From Bacteroidales bacterium (GTDB taxonomy: Bacteria; Bacteroidota; Bacteroidia; Bacteroidales; Paludibacteraceae), in the NCBI GenBank assembly GCA_012837935.1, contig DUQG01000038.1, forward strand, positions 62,001 to 126,000: DNA of 64,000 nt, given 5' to 3'. Under the pieces are notes generated by a model that did no database searches, had not been told where the DNA came from, and saw only the letters and a program-made list of their open reading frames with translations. Below, piece by piece: positions 18,241 through 26,993 of the stretch; the first letter of the stretch is position 1; every line of letters begins with the position of its first letter. The position numbers and the translations under genes are program-made.

Positions 18241-18436
18241 GTTAGGTTTGAGTTTAATGGTAAAAAGCAAATGATAAACTCGCCTTGGCATAACTATTGT
18301 CTTATATACTATTCATGTTTGGATAAAATGTAAAACTAACTGAAAATCAAAGGTGTACTGCCTGTTGATTTGATTTTTGATTTTAAATGGCGTGTCATTT
18401 TGGCATAAGATGTCATAATTGCAGAAAAAACGACAG

Positions 18437-20866
18437 ATGAATAAAAAAATAGAAAAACTTTTGACAGATGAAATAATGGGGCGTGCCGAGGTAATGCCGA
18501 TAATCTCTTTAGATGAAAATCCTACGGAAATTCAGCTGAACAGTGGAGATGTGCTGCCGATTTTACCGCTCAGAAATATCGTAATGTTTCCGGGTGTTCT
18601 TGTTCCGGTAGCTGTGGCTCGACCGAAGTCGCTACGCATTATTAAAAAACTAAAAGATACGGATGGATTGCTGGGTGCGGCTACTCAGATAGATAAAATG
18701 GTAGATGAGCCGGACATTGAGCACTTGTATAAAACGGGTGTGGTAGCACAAATTGTTCGAGTGCTTGAAATGCCTGACGGAACCACTATGGCTATTTTAG
18801 AAGGGAAAAAACGCTTCGAAATGGGAGAATTGGTATCTCAAAAACCTTTTATTCGAGCTAAAGTTAATCCGTTAGGTGAGATTTTACCAAAACCAAAAGA
18901 CAAATCTTTTACAGCGTTGGTATCTTCCATTCGTGATATGGCTGCGAAAATCATTGAAAGCGCCGGAATGATGCCGCCGGAGATGGTTTTTGCCGTTCGA
19001 AATATTGAAAATCCGGTATTCCTGATAAATTATATTTGTGCCAACTTTGGACTAAGCGTAGAGGAGAAACAGCGTTTGTTAGAAATTGATGAGGTGATGG
19101 AGCGAGGTTATCAGTTACTAAATCTGCTTACTCGTGAGTCGCAAATGATTGAAATAAAGGCTTCTATTCAGGATAAAGTAAAACAAGGAATTGATCAGCA
19201 GCAGCGAGAGTATTTTTTGCAACAACAGATGAAAACCATTCAAAATGAGTTGGGTGAAAACTCGTTAGAGGCTGATATTGATGAGTTTAGAGAACGTGCT
19301 AAAACGAAAAAATGGGATGAGCAAGTGGCGGCTACTTTTGAAAAAGAGCTGAATAAGTTGGAGCGAATCAATCAGCATTCACCGGAGTTTACGGTTCAGG
19401 TAAACTATGTGGAAACCATGCTCGATATTCCCTGGAATGAATACACAAAAGATAGCTTTAACCTACGAAATGCCAAACGTGTCTTGAATAAAGACCACTT
19501 TGGGATGGATACGGTAAAAGAGCGAATTATGGAATATTTGGCGGTGCTAAAACTAAAAGGCGATATGAAATCGCCAATTATCTGCTTGTACGGTCCGCCC
19601 GGCGTGGGAAAAACTTCACTCGGAAAATCTATCGCAGAAGCTTTGGGTAGAAAATACGTTCGGATGTCGCTGGGAGGCTTGCACGATGAGGCTGAAATTC
19701 GCGGTCACCGTAGAACTTATATCGGTGCGATGCCGGGACGAATTTTGCAGAATATAAAGAAAGCAGGTTCAGCCAATCCTGTTTTTGTGCTGGATGAGTT
19801 GGATAAAATCGCTTCTGATTACAAAGGCGATCCTTCGTCTGCTTTGCTTGAAGTATTAGATCTTGAGCAAAACTACGCATTCCACGACAACTATATAGAT
19901 GTTGATTTTGACCTGTCGAAAGTGCTCTTTATCGCTACGGCAAACAATTTGAACACCATTCCACGTCCGCTTTTGGATAGAATGGAACTGATAGAGGTTA
20001 GTGGCTATACGCAGGAAGAGAAAGTGGAAATTGCAGACAGGCATTTGGTTCCGAAGCAGTTGGAAAATCATGGTCTGACAAGCGAGAATTTAGTGCTAAC
20101 AAAACCTATTATTGCTCAACTGATAGACCAATATACCCGCGAATCCGGTGTGCGAGAGCTTGACCGACAAATTGCAAGCTTGATGCGAAAAGTGGCTTTG
20201 AAGGTAGCTACCAACGAGAAATACAATGTAGAATTAACTGCCGATGATTTGAAGGAACTTTTGGGTGTACCTAAATATAATCGGGATAAATATGAAGGCA
20301 ACAGATACGCCGGAGTAGTTACCGGATTAGCTTGGACAAGCGTGGGTGGTGATATTTTGTATATTGAGAGTAGTCTAAGTCCTGCAAAAACACCTACACT
20401 TACCCTTACGGGAAATCTGGGTGAGGTGATGAAGGAATCTGCTATGCTTGCTTTGCAATATATTAAAGCCAATGCAGAAACTTTAGGCATTGACCAAAAA
20501 CTAATTGACGAAAACAGCGTACACGTACACGTACCGGAAGGCGCCATTCCGAAAGACGGACCTTCTGCCGGGATTACCATTACTACGGCGCTTGTTTCTG
20601 CATTTACTCGACGAAAAGTACGTAAAAACGTAGCTATGACGGGTGAAATCACGCTTCGTGGAAAAGTGTTGCCGGTAGGTGGAATTAAAGAAAAAATTTT
20701 GGCGGCTAAGCGTGCCGGAATTACCGACATTATTATTTGCGAAGAAAACCGCAAAAATGTAGAAGAAATCAAAGCTACTTATCTAAAAGGCTTGAAATTT
20801 CATTACGTTACCGATATTATGGAAGTGCTTGACTTGGCGTTGCTAAAAGAAAAAGTGGTGAAGTAG
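18437..20866 (+). CDS. lon: ATP-dependent Lon protease
   Basis: A cytoplasmic AAA+ serine protease for damaged and regulatory proteins, about 809 residues from this start. The LON N-terminal domain begins near LPILPLRNIVMFPGVLVPV. Walker A GPPGVGKTS is near residue 385, and the catalytic dyad is Ser in KDGPSAG (near 710) and Lys in GGIKEKILAAKRAG (near 750). The frame is open from a TTG at 18419, but the ATG at 18437 gives the more usual start MNKKIEKLL. All domains are present, and a hairpin terminator follows. Confidence 0.96.
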   Translation: MNKKIEKLLTDEIMGRAEVMPIISLDENPTEIQLNSGDVLPILPLRNIVMFPGVLVPVAVARPKSLRIIKKLKDTDGLLGAATQIDKMVDEPDIEHLYKTGVVAQIVRVLEMPDGTTMAILEGKKRFEMGELVSQKPFIRAKVNPLGEILPKPKDKSFTALVSSIRDMAAKIIESAGMMPPEMVFAVRNIENPVFLINYICANFGLSVEEKQRLLEIDEVMERGYQLLNLLTRESQMIEIKASIQDKVKQGIDQQQREYFLQQQMKTIQNELGENSLEADIDEFRERAKTKKWDEQVAATFEKELNKLERINQHSPEFTVQVNYVETMLDIPWNEYTKDSFNLRNAKRVLNKDHFGMDTVKERIMEYLAVLKLKGDMKSPIICLYGPPGVGKTSLGKSIAEALGRKYVRMSLGGLHDEAEIRGHRRTYIGAMPGRILQNIKKAGSANPVFVLDELDKIASDYKGDPSSALLEVLDLEQNYAFHDNYIDVDFDLSKVLFIATANNLNTIPRPLLDRMELIEVSGYTQEEKVEIADRHLVPKQLENHGLTSENLVLTKPIIAQLIDQYTRESGVRELDRQIASLMRKVALKVATNEKYNVELTADDLKELLGVPKYNRDKYEGNRYAGVVTGLAWTSVGGDILYIESSLSPAKTPTLTLTGNLGEVMKESAMLALQYIKANAETLGIDQKLIDENSVHVHVPEGAIPKDGPSAGITITTALVSAFTRRKVRKNVAMTGEITLRGKVLPVGGIKEKILAAKRAGITDIIICEENRKNVEEIKATYLKGLKFHYVTDIMEVLDLALLKEKVVK

Positions 20867-20897
20867 TCGTTATGTTCTATAGAGTAATATTATAAGA

Positions 20898-20936
20898 AAA
20901 ACTGCGGCATTTTGTGTCGCGGTTTTTTGTTTTTAA
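20898..20936 (+). terminator. Intrinsic terminator of lon
   Basis: AAAACTGCGGCA pairs with TGTCGCGGTTTT across TTTTG, with two wobble pairs, followed by a run of T. Confidence 0.75.
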
Positions 20937-21021
20937 AAGTTTGAAACTTTCAAATGCAATCTTATTGAGAGTAATGTCTTGAATTGTCGTAGATTATCCT
21001 TTGGATTTGAGAAAAAATTCT

Positions 21022-21029
21022 TATTTTTG
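21022..21029 (+). promoter_or_regulatory. -7 promoter element of the DUF4126 gene
   Basis: TATTTTTG ends only 6 bp before the ATG at 21036. With a start site about 7 nt downstream the mRNA would be leaderless or nearly so. Confidence 0.55.
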
Positions 21030-21035
21030 TAACCT

Positions 21036-21611
21036 ATGAATACAGAAATAATTACCGCTATTGCTTTAGGGATTGCGCTAAGTGCCAGTGCCGGATTTCG
21101 TGTCTTTATTCCTATGTTGGTTGCCAGTGTGGCAGCCCATTTTAATATTATTCCGGTTTCAGAGGGTTTCGCTTGGCTTGGGAGTGTGCCGGCTATGATT
21201 TGTTTTGGTGTGGCAACTGTGGTGGAAGTATTGGCGTACTATATTCCGTTTGTGGATAATCTCTTAGATGCTATTACAACGCCGTTAGCTGTTTTAGCAG
21301 GCACACTGCTGATGACTTCCGTACTGCCAATGGATAATGAGTTGACAAAGTGGATTATGGGTTTTGTGGTGGGCGGTGGTACAGCTGCTACGATGCAAAG
21401 CGGAAGCGTGCTATCACGATTTGCGTCCAGTAAGTTTACTGCAGGAACAGGTAATCCGGTCGTTTCTACAGGCGAGAACGTAGCAGCGACAGGCGCTTCT
21501 GTTATGGCGCTGTTTATTCCGATTATTGTTGCTATAATATTTATTATAATTGCCATTGTTATTCTTGTGAAGCTAAGGCAATGGAAACGTAATAAAAGCA
21601 GGAAAGAGTAG
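21036..21611 (+). CDS. DUF4126 family membrane protein
   Basis: A 191-residue protein with about five membrane helices. It starts with the family pattern (IALGIALSASAGFRVFIPML), keeps VEVLAYYIPFVDNLLD in the middle, and ends in a basic cytoplasmic tail. The glycine-rich GFVVGGGTAATMQSGS loop is also typical. The role of the family is unknown. It is probably monocistronic, and an inverted-repeat element lies just downstream. Confidence 0.8.
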   Translation: MNTEIITAIALGIALSASAGFRVFIPMLVASVAAHFNIIPVSEGFAWLGSVPAMICFGVATVVEVLAYYIPFVDNLLDAITTPLAVLAGTLLMTSVLPMDNELTKWIMGFVVGGGTAATMQSGSVLSRFASSKFTAGTGNPVVSTGENVAATGASVMALFIPIIVAIIFIIIAIVILVKLRQWKRNKSRKE

Positions 21612-21620
21612 GTGAATAAA

Positions 21621-21732
21621 GGATAAGTTTTTATTAGTCGCACCCCGAGTAAGTCGTTAATTAGAAGCAAAAACCTGATTAAACTATTTAAGTTGATAAA
21701 TAAATTTACTCGGGGTGCGACTATCCTTATCC
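21621..21732. repeat. Inverted-repeat element of about 112 bp (possible MITE)
   Basis: Perfect 17-bp arms AGTCGCACCCCGAGTAA (21636-21652) and its complement (21706-21722) flank about 53 bp of AT-rich DNA. Outside them a second pair, GGATAAG (21621-21627) and CTTATCC (21726-21732), extends the symmetry. No ORF lies inside. It separates the DUF4126 gene from the GH20 promoter. Confidence 0.6.
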
Positions 21733-21754
21733 TGATTGATAGAGATTTTAGTCG

Positions 21755-21762
21755 TATCTTTG
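21755..21762 (+). promoter_or_regulatory. -7 promoter element of the GH20 gene
   Basis: TATCTTTG with TTG 19 bp before it (21736), about 60 bp before the ATG at 21821. Confidence 0.6.
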
Positions 21763-21820
21763 TAAAATAGATGTTGAATTTACTTAAAATTTAATCATTA
21801 TACACTTTAAAATTAAAACT

Positions 21821-23773
21821 ATGAGAATTCTATTTTTGTGTTTAACACTTTTGTTTTCAGTTTCAAGTTTTGCTCAGCAGGGCAAGCCGTTTGTAATTCC
21901 CGAACTTAAAGAGTGGAAAGGCAGTAACGGTACATTTTTATTTTCTTCTAAAACAAAACTTATAGCCGATGTTGCAAGCAAGGATATTGCCAAGCAGTTT
22001 TCTGAGGATTATGAAGGGATGTTTGGGAAAGAACTTAAATTGAGAAAAGCAGGTTCAAAAAGTACAGGAAATGTGGTTTTTGTGCTTGACCCAAATGTGT
22101 TGAAAACAAACGGTAAAGAAGCTTACAAAATTGAAATTGGAAATTCGGTACAAGTTACCGCTAACTCTACTACCGGACTCTATTGGGGTACACGTACTTT
22201 GTTGCAAATGCTGGAACAATCTTTTATGTTGCCGCAAGGTGTGATTATTGACTATCCCGACTATCCAAAACGTGGATTTATGCTTGACGTGGGACGTAAA
22301 TTTTTCCCGATGGAATTTCTGGAAGCAGTAGTAGATTTGATGTCATACTACAAAATGAACACCTTCCAAATTCACTTAAACGACAACGGCTTTAAGCAAC
22401 ATTTCGGTGATGATTGGGACAAAACCTATTCGGCGTTTCGCTTGGAAAGTGAGACTTATCCGGGTTTGGCAGCCAAAGATGGACACTATAGCAAAGATGA
22501 ATTCCGTCAGTTGCAGTTGGACGCATTAAAGCAAGGCGTAACCATTATTCCGGAAATTGATGCACCCGCGCACACTTTAGCATTTGCACACTATTTACCC
22601 GAAATAGGCAGTAAAGAATATGGAATGGATCACTTGGATTTATTTCACCCAAAAACTTATGAGTTCTTGGATGGACTTTTCAAAGAATATCTGGAAGGTG
22701 AAAATCCTGTTTTTGTAAATGAGTATGTGCATATCGGAACTGATGAGTATAGTAACAAAGACAAAGAAGTGGTGGAAAAATTCCGCTATTTTACAGATTA
22801 TTATATCAAAGAAGTTGAAAAATACGGCAAAAAAGCAGCGCTTTGGGGTGCACTGACACACGCGAAAGGGGAAACACCTGTGAAAGTGGAAGACGTGCTG
22901 ATGTGCTGCTGGTATAACGGCTACGCACAACCACGCGATATGATTGAGTTGGGTTATGACGTGATTAGTATTCCGGATGGGTTGGTGTATATCGTGCCTG
23001 CCGCAGGTTATTATTATGACTACTTGAACATTAAATATTTATATGAAAAATGGACGCCCGCCACAATCGGTAATGAAGTTTTTGAAGAAAAACATCCACA
23101 AATTAAAGGCGGAATGTTTGCCGTGTGGAACGACCAAGTTGGCAACGGAATCAGTACGCAAGATGTGTATCACCGACTTTTCCAGGGCATGCAAACACTT
23201 GCTGTGAAAATGTGGACAGGGAAAGATACAAAACTTCCATTTGAAGAGTTTGATGCAAAGAGAAAGTTGCTTAGCGAAGCACCCGGACTAAATATGCTTG
23301 GAACGCCTGCAAAAATGCAAAAAGGTGTTGTATTTGAGGTAAAAAAACCACGTCAAGGAAAACTTCTGAAACAAAAATTGGAAGATATTGGTTGGGATTA
23401 TCGTGTAAGTTTCGATATTACAGCAGGTCAAAATCCACAAGGAACAGCCCTGTTTACGTCTGATTTTTCCACTTTCTATTTGACAGAACCAAAAGATGGT
23501 AAACTTGGTTTCAGTCGCGATGGTTACGACTATCAGTTTAACTATGTGGTGCCTGTGGATCAAAAAATTAGAATTTCCATTGAGGGAACCAATATGGAAA
23601 CCAGACTTTTTGTAAATGGTGAGCTAAAAGAGACGTTGAAAGTTATTCCGCTCGCAGCCGATGCAGAGGTAAAAAAAGACAAACGTAAATGGGTACAAAC
23701 TTTGGTGTTCCCACTGAAAAAAATAGAAAGATTCAACGGAAAAATAGAGAACTTAAAGGTTGAGTTTATTTGA
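21821..23773 (+). CDS. Secreted beta-N-acetylhexosaminidase, GH20
   Basis: A 650-residue exported glycosidase. A signal peptide (residues 1-18, ending SSFAQ) is followed by the GH20b N-terminal domain (to about 140) and the catalytic barrel (about 145-480). The Asp-Glu catalytic pair is D308-E309 in HIGTDEY. The C-terminal 150 residues form a beta-sandwich, perhaps lectin-like. It removes terminal GlcNAc or GalNAc from glycans. No T9SS tail is seen, so it probably stays in the periplasm or on the outer membrane. With the M60 peptidases it would suit use of host or environmental glycoproteins; that link is inference. Confidence 0.93.
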   Translation: MRILFLCLTLLFSVSSFAQQGKPFVIPELKEWKGSNGTFLFSSKTKLIADVASKDIAKQFSEDYEGMFGKELKLRKAGSKSTGNVVFVLDPNVLKTNGKEAYKIEIGNSVQVTANSTTGLYWGTRTLLQMLEQSFMLPQGVIIDYPDYPKRGFMLDVGRKFFPMEFLEAVVDLMSYYKMNTFQIHLNDNGFKQHFGDDWDKTYSAFRLESETYPGLAAKDGHYSKDEFRQLQLDALKQGVTIIPEIDAPAHTLAFAHYLPEIGSKEYGMDHLDLFHPKTYEFLDGLFKEYLEGENPVFVNEYVHIGTDEYSNKDKEVVEKFRYFTDYYIKEVEKYGKKAALWGALTHAKGETPVKVEDVLMCCWYNGYAQPRDMIELGYDVISIPDGLVYIVPAAGYYYDYLNIKYLYEKWTPATIGNEVFEEKHPQIKGGMFAVWNDQVGNGISTQDVYHRLFQGMQTLAVKMWTGKDTKLPFEEFDAKRKLLSEAPGLNMLGTPAKMQKGVVFEVKKPRQGKLLKQKLEDIGWDYRVSFDITAGQNPQGTALFTSDFSTFYLTEPKDGKLGFSRDGYDYQFNYVVPVDQKIRISIEGTNMETRLFVNGELKETLKVIPLAADAEVKKDKRKWVQTLVFPLKKIERFNGKIENLKVEFI

Positions 23774-23817
23774 TTTATATGCACAATGGTTGGTTTTTGG
23801 GGGTTAACTTTAAGTGT

Positions 23818-23913
23818 AACGGCTTCTAGCCGTTGATTCTAATCATCGGCTGGAAGCCGATGAATCCTGGACAATCAACAATCCGATGACTGGCTAGAAG
23901 CCAGTCGCCGGAT
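23818..23913. repeat. Cluster of three GGCT-nnn-AGCC hairpins
   Basis: Three palindromes stand in a row between the converging GH20 and radical SAM genes: AACGGCT-TCT-AGCCGTT (23818-23834), CATCGGCT-GGA-AGCCGATG (23844-23862), and a 15-bp-armed hairpin with ACTGGCT-AGA-AGCCAGT at its centre (23881-23913, two mismatches). The GGCT...AGCC core is constant while the arm sequences change in a paired way. Related copies are at 30039-30067 and 36866-36894. Confidence 0.8.
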
Positions 23914-23926
23914 TAATGATTAAACA

Positions 23927-24934
23927 TTATTCCGTACAATTCCTACACATTTCATACTGTTTTCTGTTTTTTAGGATGCCTTTTCTGAATTGGTAGCTTT
24001 GTTCGTTGTGCCAACTTTCTGCGAAGGATTGATTGTTGATATTGCCAAAAACAAAACGACTGTCTTTGTCAAAGCAGCAAGGTAGCACATCGCCTTTTGA
24101 AGTTACAACGGCACCGTTCCATAGCCTTTTACAGCGATTACGAAGAGGATTTTTAATGTGATATTTTCCATCATCACGAAGTTCGTAGCGAGCATGTTTT
24201 TCTATACTTGTCAGTAGGCTATGTCCATTCTCAAAATCATACAATTGAGCCGATTTGAAAGTCAGTTTATCCACTTTCCACTGTTTAGCTAATTTCCGCA
24301 TATCTTCCAGCTGATGTTCATTCGTCTTCAGTACTAAAAACTGAATTTCCAGAAAAGGCGAGGGAGAGTTTAGTTCTTTTTTCCATTTATTGATTAATTG
24401 AATAGCTTGAATGGTTTTTTCCAATTTCGCACCTATTCGGTACGCTTCGTAGGTTTCGGGTGTAGTTCCATCCAAGGAAATAATCAACCTGTCTAATCTG
24501 GAAAGTATTAGCTTTTTTGCTAAATTGTCATCAATAACTTGTGCATTGGTGGAAGTTCCGGTGAGAATATTTTTGTTGTGTGCGTATTTTACTATTTTAG
24601 TGAAATCTTTATTTAGTAAAGGTTCGCCTTGAAAATAGAGCGTGATGTACATTAGTTTAGGCGCCAGTTCATCTAGAAGTTTCTGCACTAATTTTATATC
24701 AATATTTTTAATTTGAATAGGATTTGTTCTCATCCCGACAGGACATTCCGGACATTTCAAATTACACGCATTGCTTGGCTCAATGGAAATAAATTGTGGT
24801 AACACATTCCAGCGAGTTACAACCCCCAAAAAGGACAAGTAATACGAAACTCTTAACATTAACGCATTAAGGAGTTTCAAGGGCGTAAAACTCGTCCGTA
24901 TTATTCTATATAAAAAGTGTAGTTTGTTTTTCAT
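23927..24934 (-). CDS. Radical SAM protein with SPASM-like C-terminus
   Basis: A 335-residue radical SAM enzyme. The [4Fe-4S] motif CNLKCPEC (C57, C61, C64) lies after a leader of about 50 residues that contains a hydrophobic stretch. The C-terminal part holds further cysteines (RNRCKRLWNG, DVLPCCFD and MCRNC at the end), as in SPASM domains that bind auxiliary clusters. Such enzymes often modify peptides, but no precursor peptide gene is seen nearby, so the substrate is unknown. It is alone on this strand, and its stop codon lies just beside the palindrome cluster. Confidence 0.85.
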   Translation of the reverse strand: MKNKLHFLYRIIRTSFTPLKLLNALMLRVSYYLSFLGVVTRWNVLPQFISIEPSNACNLKCPECPVGMRTNPIQIKNIDIKLVQKLLDELAPKLMYITLYFQGEPLLNKDFTKIVKYAHNKNILTGTSTNAQVIDDNLAKKLILSRLDRLIISLDGTTPETYEAYRIGAKLEKTIQAIQLINKWKKELNSPSPFLEIQFLVLKTNEHQLEDMRKLAKQWKVDKLTFKSAQLYDFENGHSLLTSIEKHARYELRDDGKYHIKNPLRNRCKRLWNGAVVTSKGDVLPCCFDKDSRFVFGNINNQSFAESWHNEQSYQFRKGILKNRKQYEMCRNCTE

Positions 24935-25072
24935 TAGAGCTTGTAACTTCCTTTTTTAGGTAAAAAAATATTTCAACTAACAGACTTTCTGTTCAATTGT
25001 AAAAAAACATTACACCTAAACAAAAATCTTAAAATCTGGGGGTGTAAAAGTTAAAATTTGGAATTTAAATAG

Positions 25073-25080
25073 TATTTTTG
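25073..25080 (+). promoter_or_regulatory. -7 promoter element of the TPR lipoprotein gene
   Basis: TATTTTTG, with TTTG at 25057-25060 as a possible -33 element, about 50 bp before the ATG. Confidence 0.55.
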
Positions 25081-25130
25081 TACTTTAGAAAATAGATAAC
25101 AAACATAATAGATTTTTTTCAAAAAACAGT

Positions 25131-26834
25131 ATGAGCAAGAAAACATTATTTGTAGCAGCTATGGCTGTAGCGGTTCTTTTTACTTCATGTAGTAAAAATT
25201 TAACGGCTTTAGATGGAACTTATTTCAAAACCACACCTAATCCTTTGGAAGTAAAAGCGGGTGAGGTAGATGCAACAATTACGGGAACTTTTCCTGAGAA
25301 ATATTTTAATAAAAGAGCGGTGCTTACCGTAACGCCTGTTTTGAAGTATGGTAATCAAGAAGTGCAAGGCGAACCTACAGTTTTCCAAGGCGAAAAAGTG
25401 CTTGGAAACGACAGAACAATCGCTTACAGAGCAGGTGGAACCTATTCAATGAGTTCGAATTTTGTGTATCAGCCTGAAATGGCAAAATCAGAACTTTTCT
25501 TAAACTTTGACGTAGTTCAAAAGAAAAAAAACTACAAACTTCCAAGTGTAAAAGTAGCAGACGGAATTATTGCAACTTCGCAATTGGTTTCTACTTCTGC
25601 CAAAGAAATTCATCCGGCAATTGCACCGGATAACTTCCAACGCGTAACGCAAGAAAACGAAAATGCAGATATCCTTTTCCTTATCCAGCAAGCACAGTTA
25701 CGTAGTAGTGAGTTGAATAAAGACGATGTGGTAGCATTTACCGAAAAAGTAAAAGAGGCTCGCGATGCACGTAATAAAGAGATTGCTTCGTTGAAAGTAT
25801 TGGGATATGCTTCACCGGATGGTGCCTTTGAGTTGAATAAAAACTTAGCAGAAAGAAGACAAAAAGTAACTACTGACTATCTAAATAAAGAATTTAAAAA
25901 ACTGCAAGCAAACGTTACTATTGATAGCGACTTTACGGCTGAAGACTGGGAAGGTTTCCAAAAAATGATGGAAGCTTCAGATATTCAGGATAAAGAACTT
26001 ATTTTACGTGTTCTGTCTATGTATCAAGATCCGGAAGAGCGTGAGCGTGAAATCAAAAACTTAGCGACTACTTTCCAATCAATTGCTGATGAGATTCTTC
26101 CACAACTTCGTCGTTCTCGTCTGAAAATGACTGTGGATGTAACCGGAAAGTCGGATGCGGAAATTATGACTTTATCAGCAAGGAACCCGAAAGAATTAAC
26201 TGCTAACGAATTACTTTATGCGGGAACATTAGCATCTACCAATAGAGAGCAAACAAGAATTTATGAAAAATTCATTGATATTTATCCGGATGATGCTCGT
26301 GGGTACAACAACTTGGGAATGATGCATTACTATGCAGGTGATGTAGATAGAGCAGAAAAAATGTTTGAAAAAGCAGTCCAATTAGATCCGGCTTCTGCAG
26401 ATGCAAATTATAACTTAGGTCTAATAAAATTAGGCAAAGGACAAGTAACAGATGCTCAAGCATTATTTGGAAAATCAGCCGGAACCGTTGGCAATTTAGA
26501 TGCTGCTTTGGGAGCAAGTTACATGATGCAAGGTGATTATGCGAAAGCTCAAAACACACTTGATAAAGTAAACTCTAATAATGCTGCATTGGTTCAAATT
26601 CTTAACAACGATTACAACGGTGCTCGCAATACGCTTGCTGCTATCATTTCACCGGACGCAACGACTGCTTATTTAGGTGCTATCTTAGCTGCTCGTACCA
26701 ATGACCGTGATGCTGTGTACAGCAACTTGCGCGAAGCTGTTAGGTTAGATAAAACTATGAGAAGAAAAGCGGCTTCAGACCTTGAATTTGCTAAATATTT
26801 TGCAGATAAAACCTTTATGACTATCCTGAAATAA
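25131..26834 (+). CDS. TPR-containing lipoprotein with OmpA-like segment
   Basis: A 567-residue envelope protein. The lipobox LFTSC places the lipidated cysteine at residue 20. The middle contains an OmpA-like stretch (LKVLGYASPDGAFELNKNLA, then ERRQKVTTDYL, near 220-255) that may touch peptidoglycan. TPR repeats lie near 365-450 (ARGYNNLGMMHYYAGDVDRA). Similar lipoproteins are common in Bacteroidales and have no firm role. It is monocistronic, with a promoter before it and a hairpin terminator after it. Confidence 0.75.
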   Translation: MSKKTLFVAAMAVAVLFTSCSKNLTALDGTYFKTTPNPLEVKAGEVDATITGTFPEKYFNKRAVLTVTPVLKYGNQEVQGEPTVFQGEKVLGNDRTIAYRAGGTYSMSSNFVYQPEMAKSELFLNFDVVQKKKNYKLPSVKVADGIIATSQLVSTSAKEIHPAIAPDNFQRVTQENENADILFLIQQAQLRSSELNKDDVVAFTEKVKEARDARNKEIASLKVLGYASPDGAFELNKNLAERRQKVTTDYLNKEFKKLQANVTIDSDFTAEDWEGFQKMMEASDIQDKELILRVLSMYQDPEEREREIKNLATTFQSIADEILPQLRRSRLKMTVDVTGKSDAEIMTLSARNPKELTANELLYAGTLASTNREQTRIYEKFIDIYPDDARGYNNLGMMHYYAGDVDRAEKMFEKAVQLDPASADANYNLGLIKLGKGQVTDAQALFGKSAGTVGNLDAALGASYMMQGDYAKAQNTLDKVNSNNAALVQILNNDYNGARNTLAAIISPDATTAYLGAILAARTNDRDAVYSNLREAVRLDKTMRRKAASDLEFAKYFADKTFMTILK

Positions 26835-26854
26835 TTTAAGATAACTCATACTTG

Positions 26855-26890
26855 GAAATCCGATGCAAGATCTGTATCGGATTTCTTTTT
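26855..26890 (+). terminator. Intrinsic terminator of the TPR lipoprotein gene
   Basis: GAAATCCGAT and ATCGGATTTC form a 10-bp stem with an 11-nt loop, followed by TTTTT. Confidence 0.8.
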
Positions 26891-26993
26891 ATAAAAAACA
26901 TCCGATTTATTGAGAAAAACAACTAAATATTTTTAACTTTGTAAGTTAATGTGTATATAGGGAAGAAATTGTCGGATTTAAAACAGACTTCAC

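Noticed and set aside
18380-18425. TTGGC...TTGC before lon, looking like a sigma-54 promoter
   Set aside because: The GG and GC pairs are 19 bp apart by position, far from the fixed -24/-12 spacing, so it does not fit.
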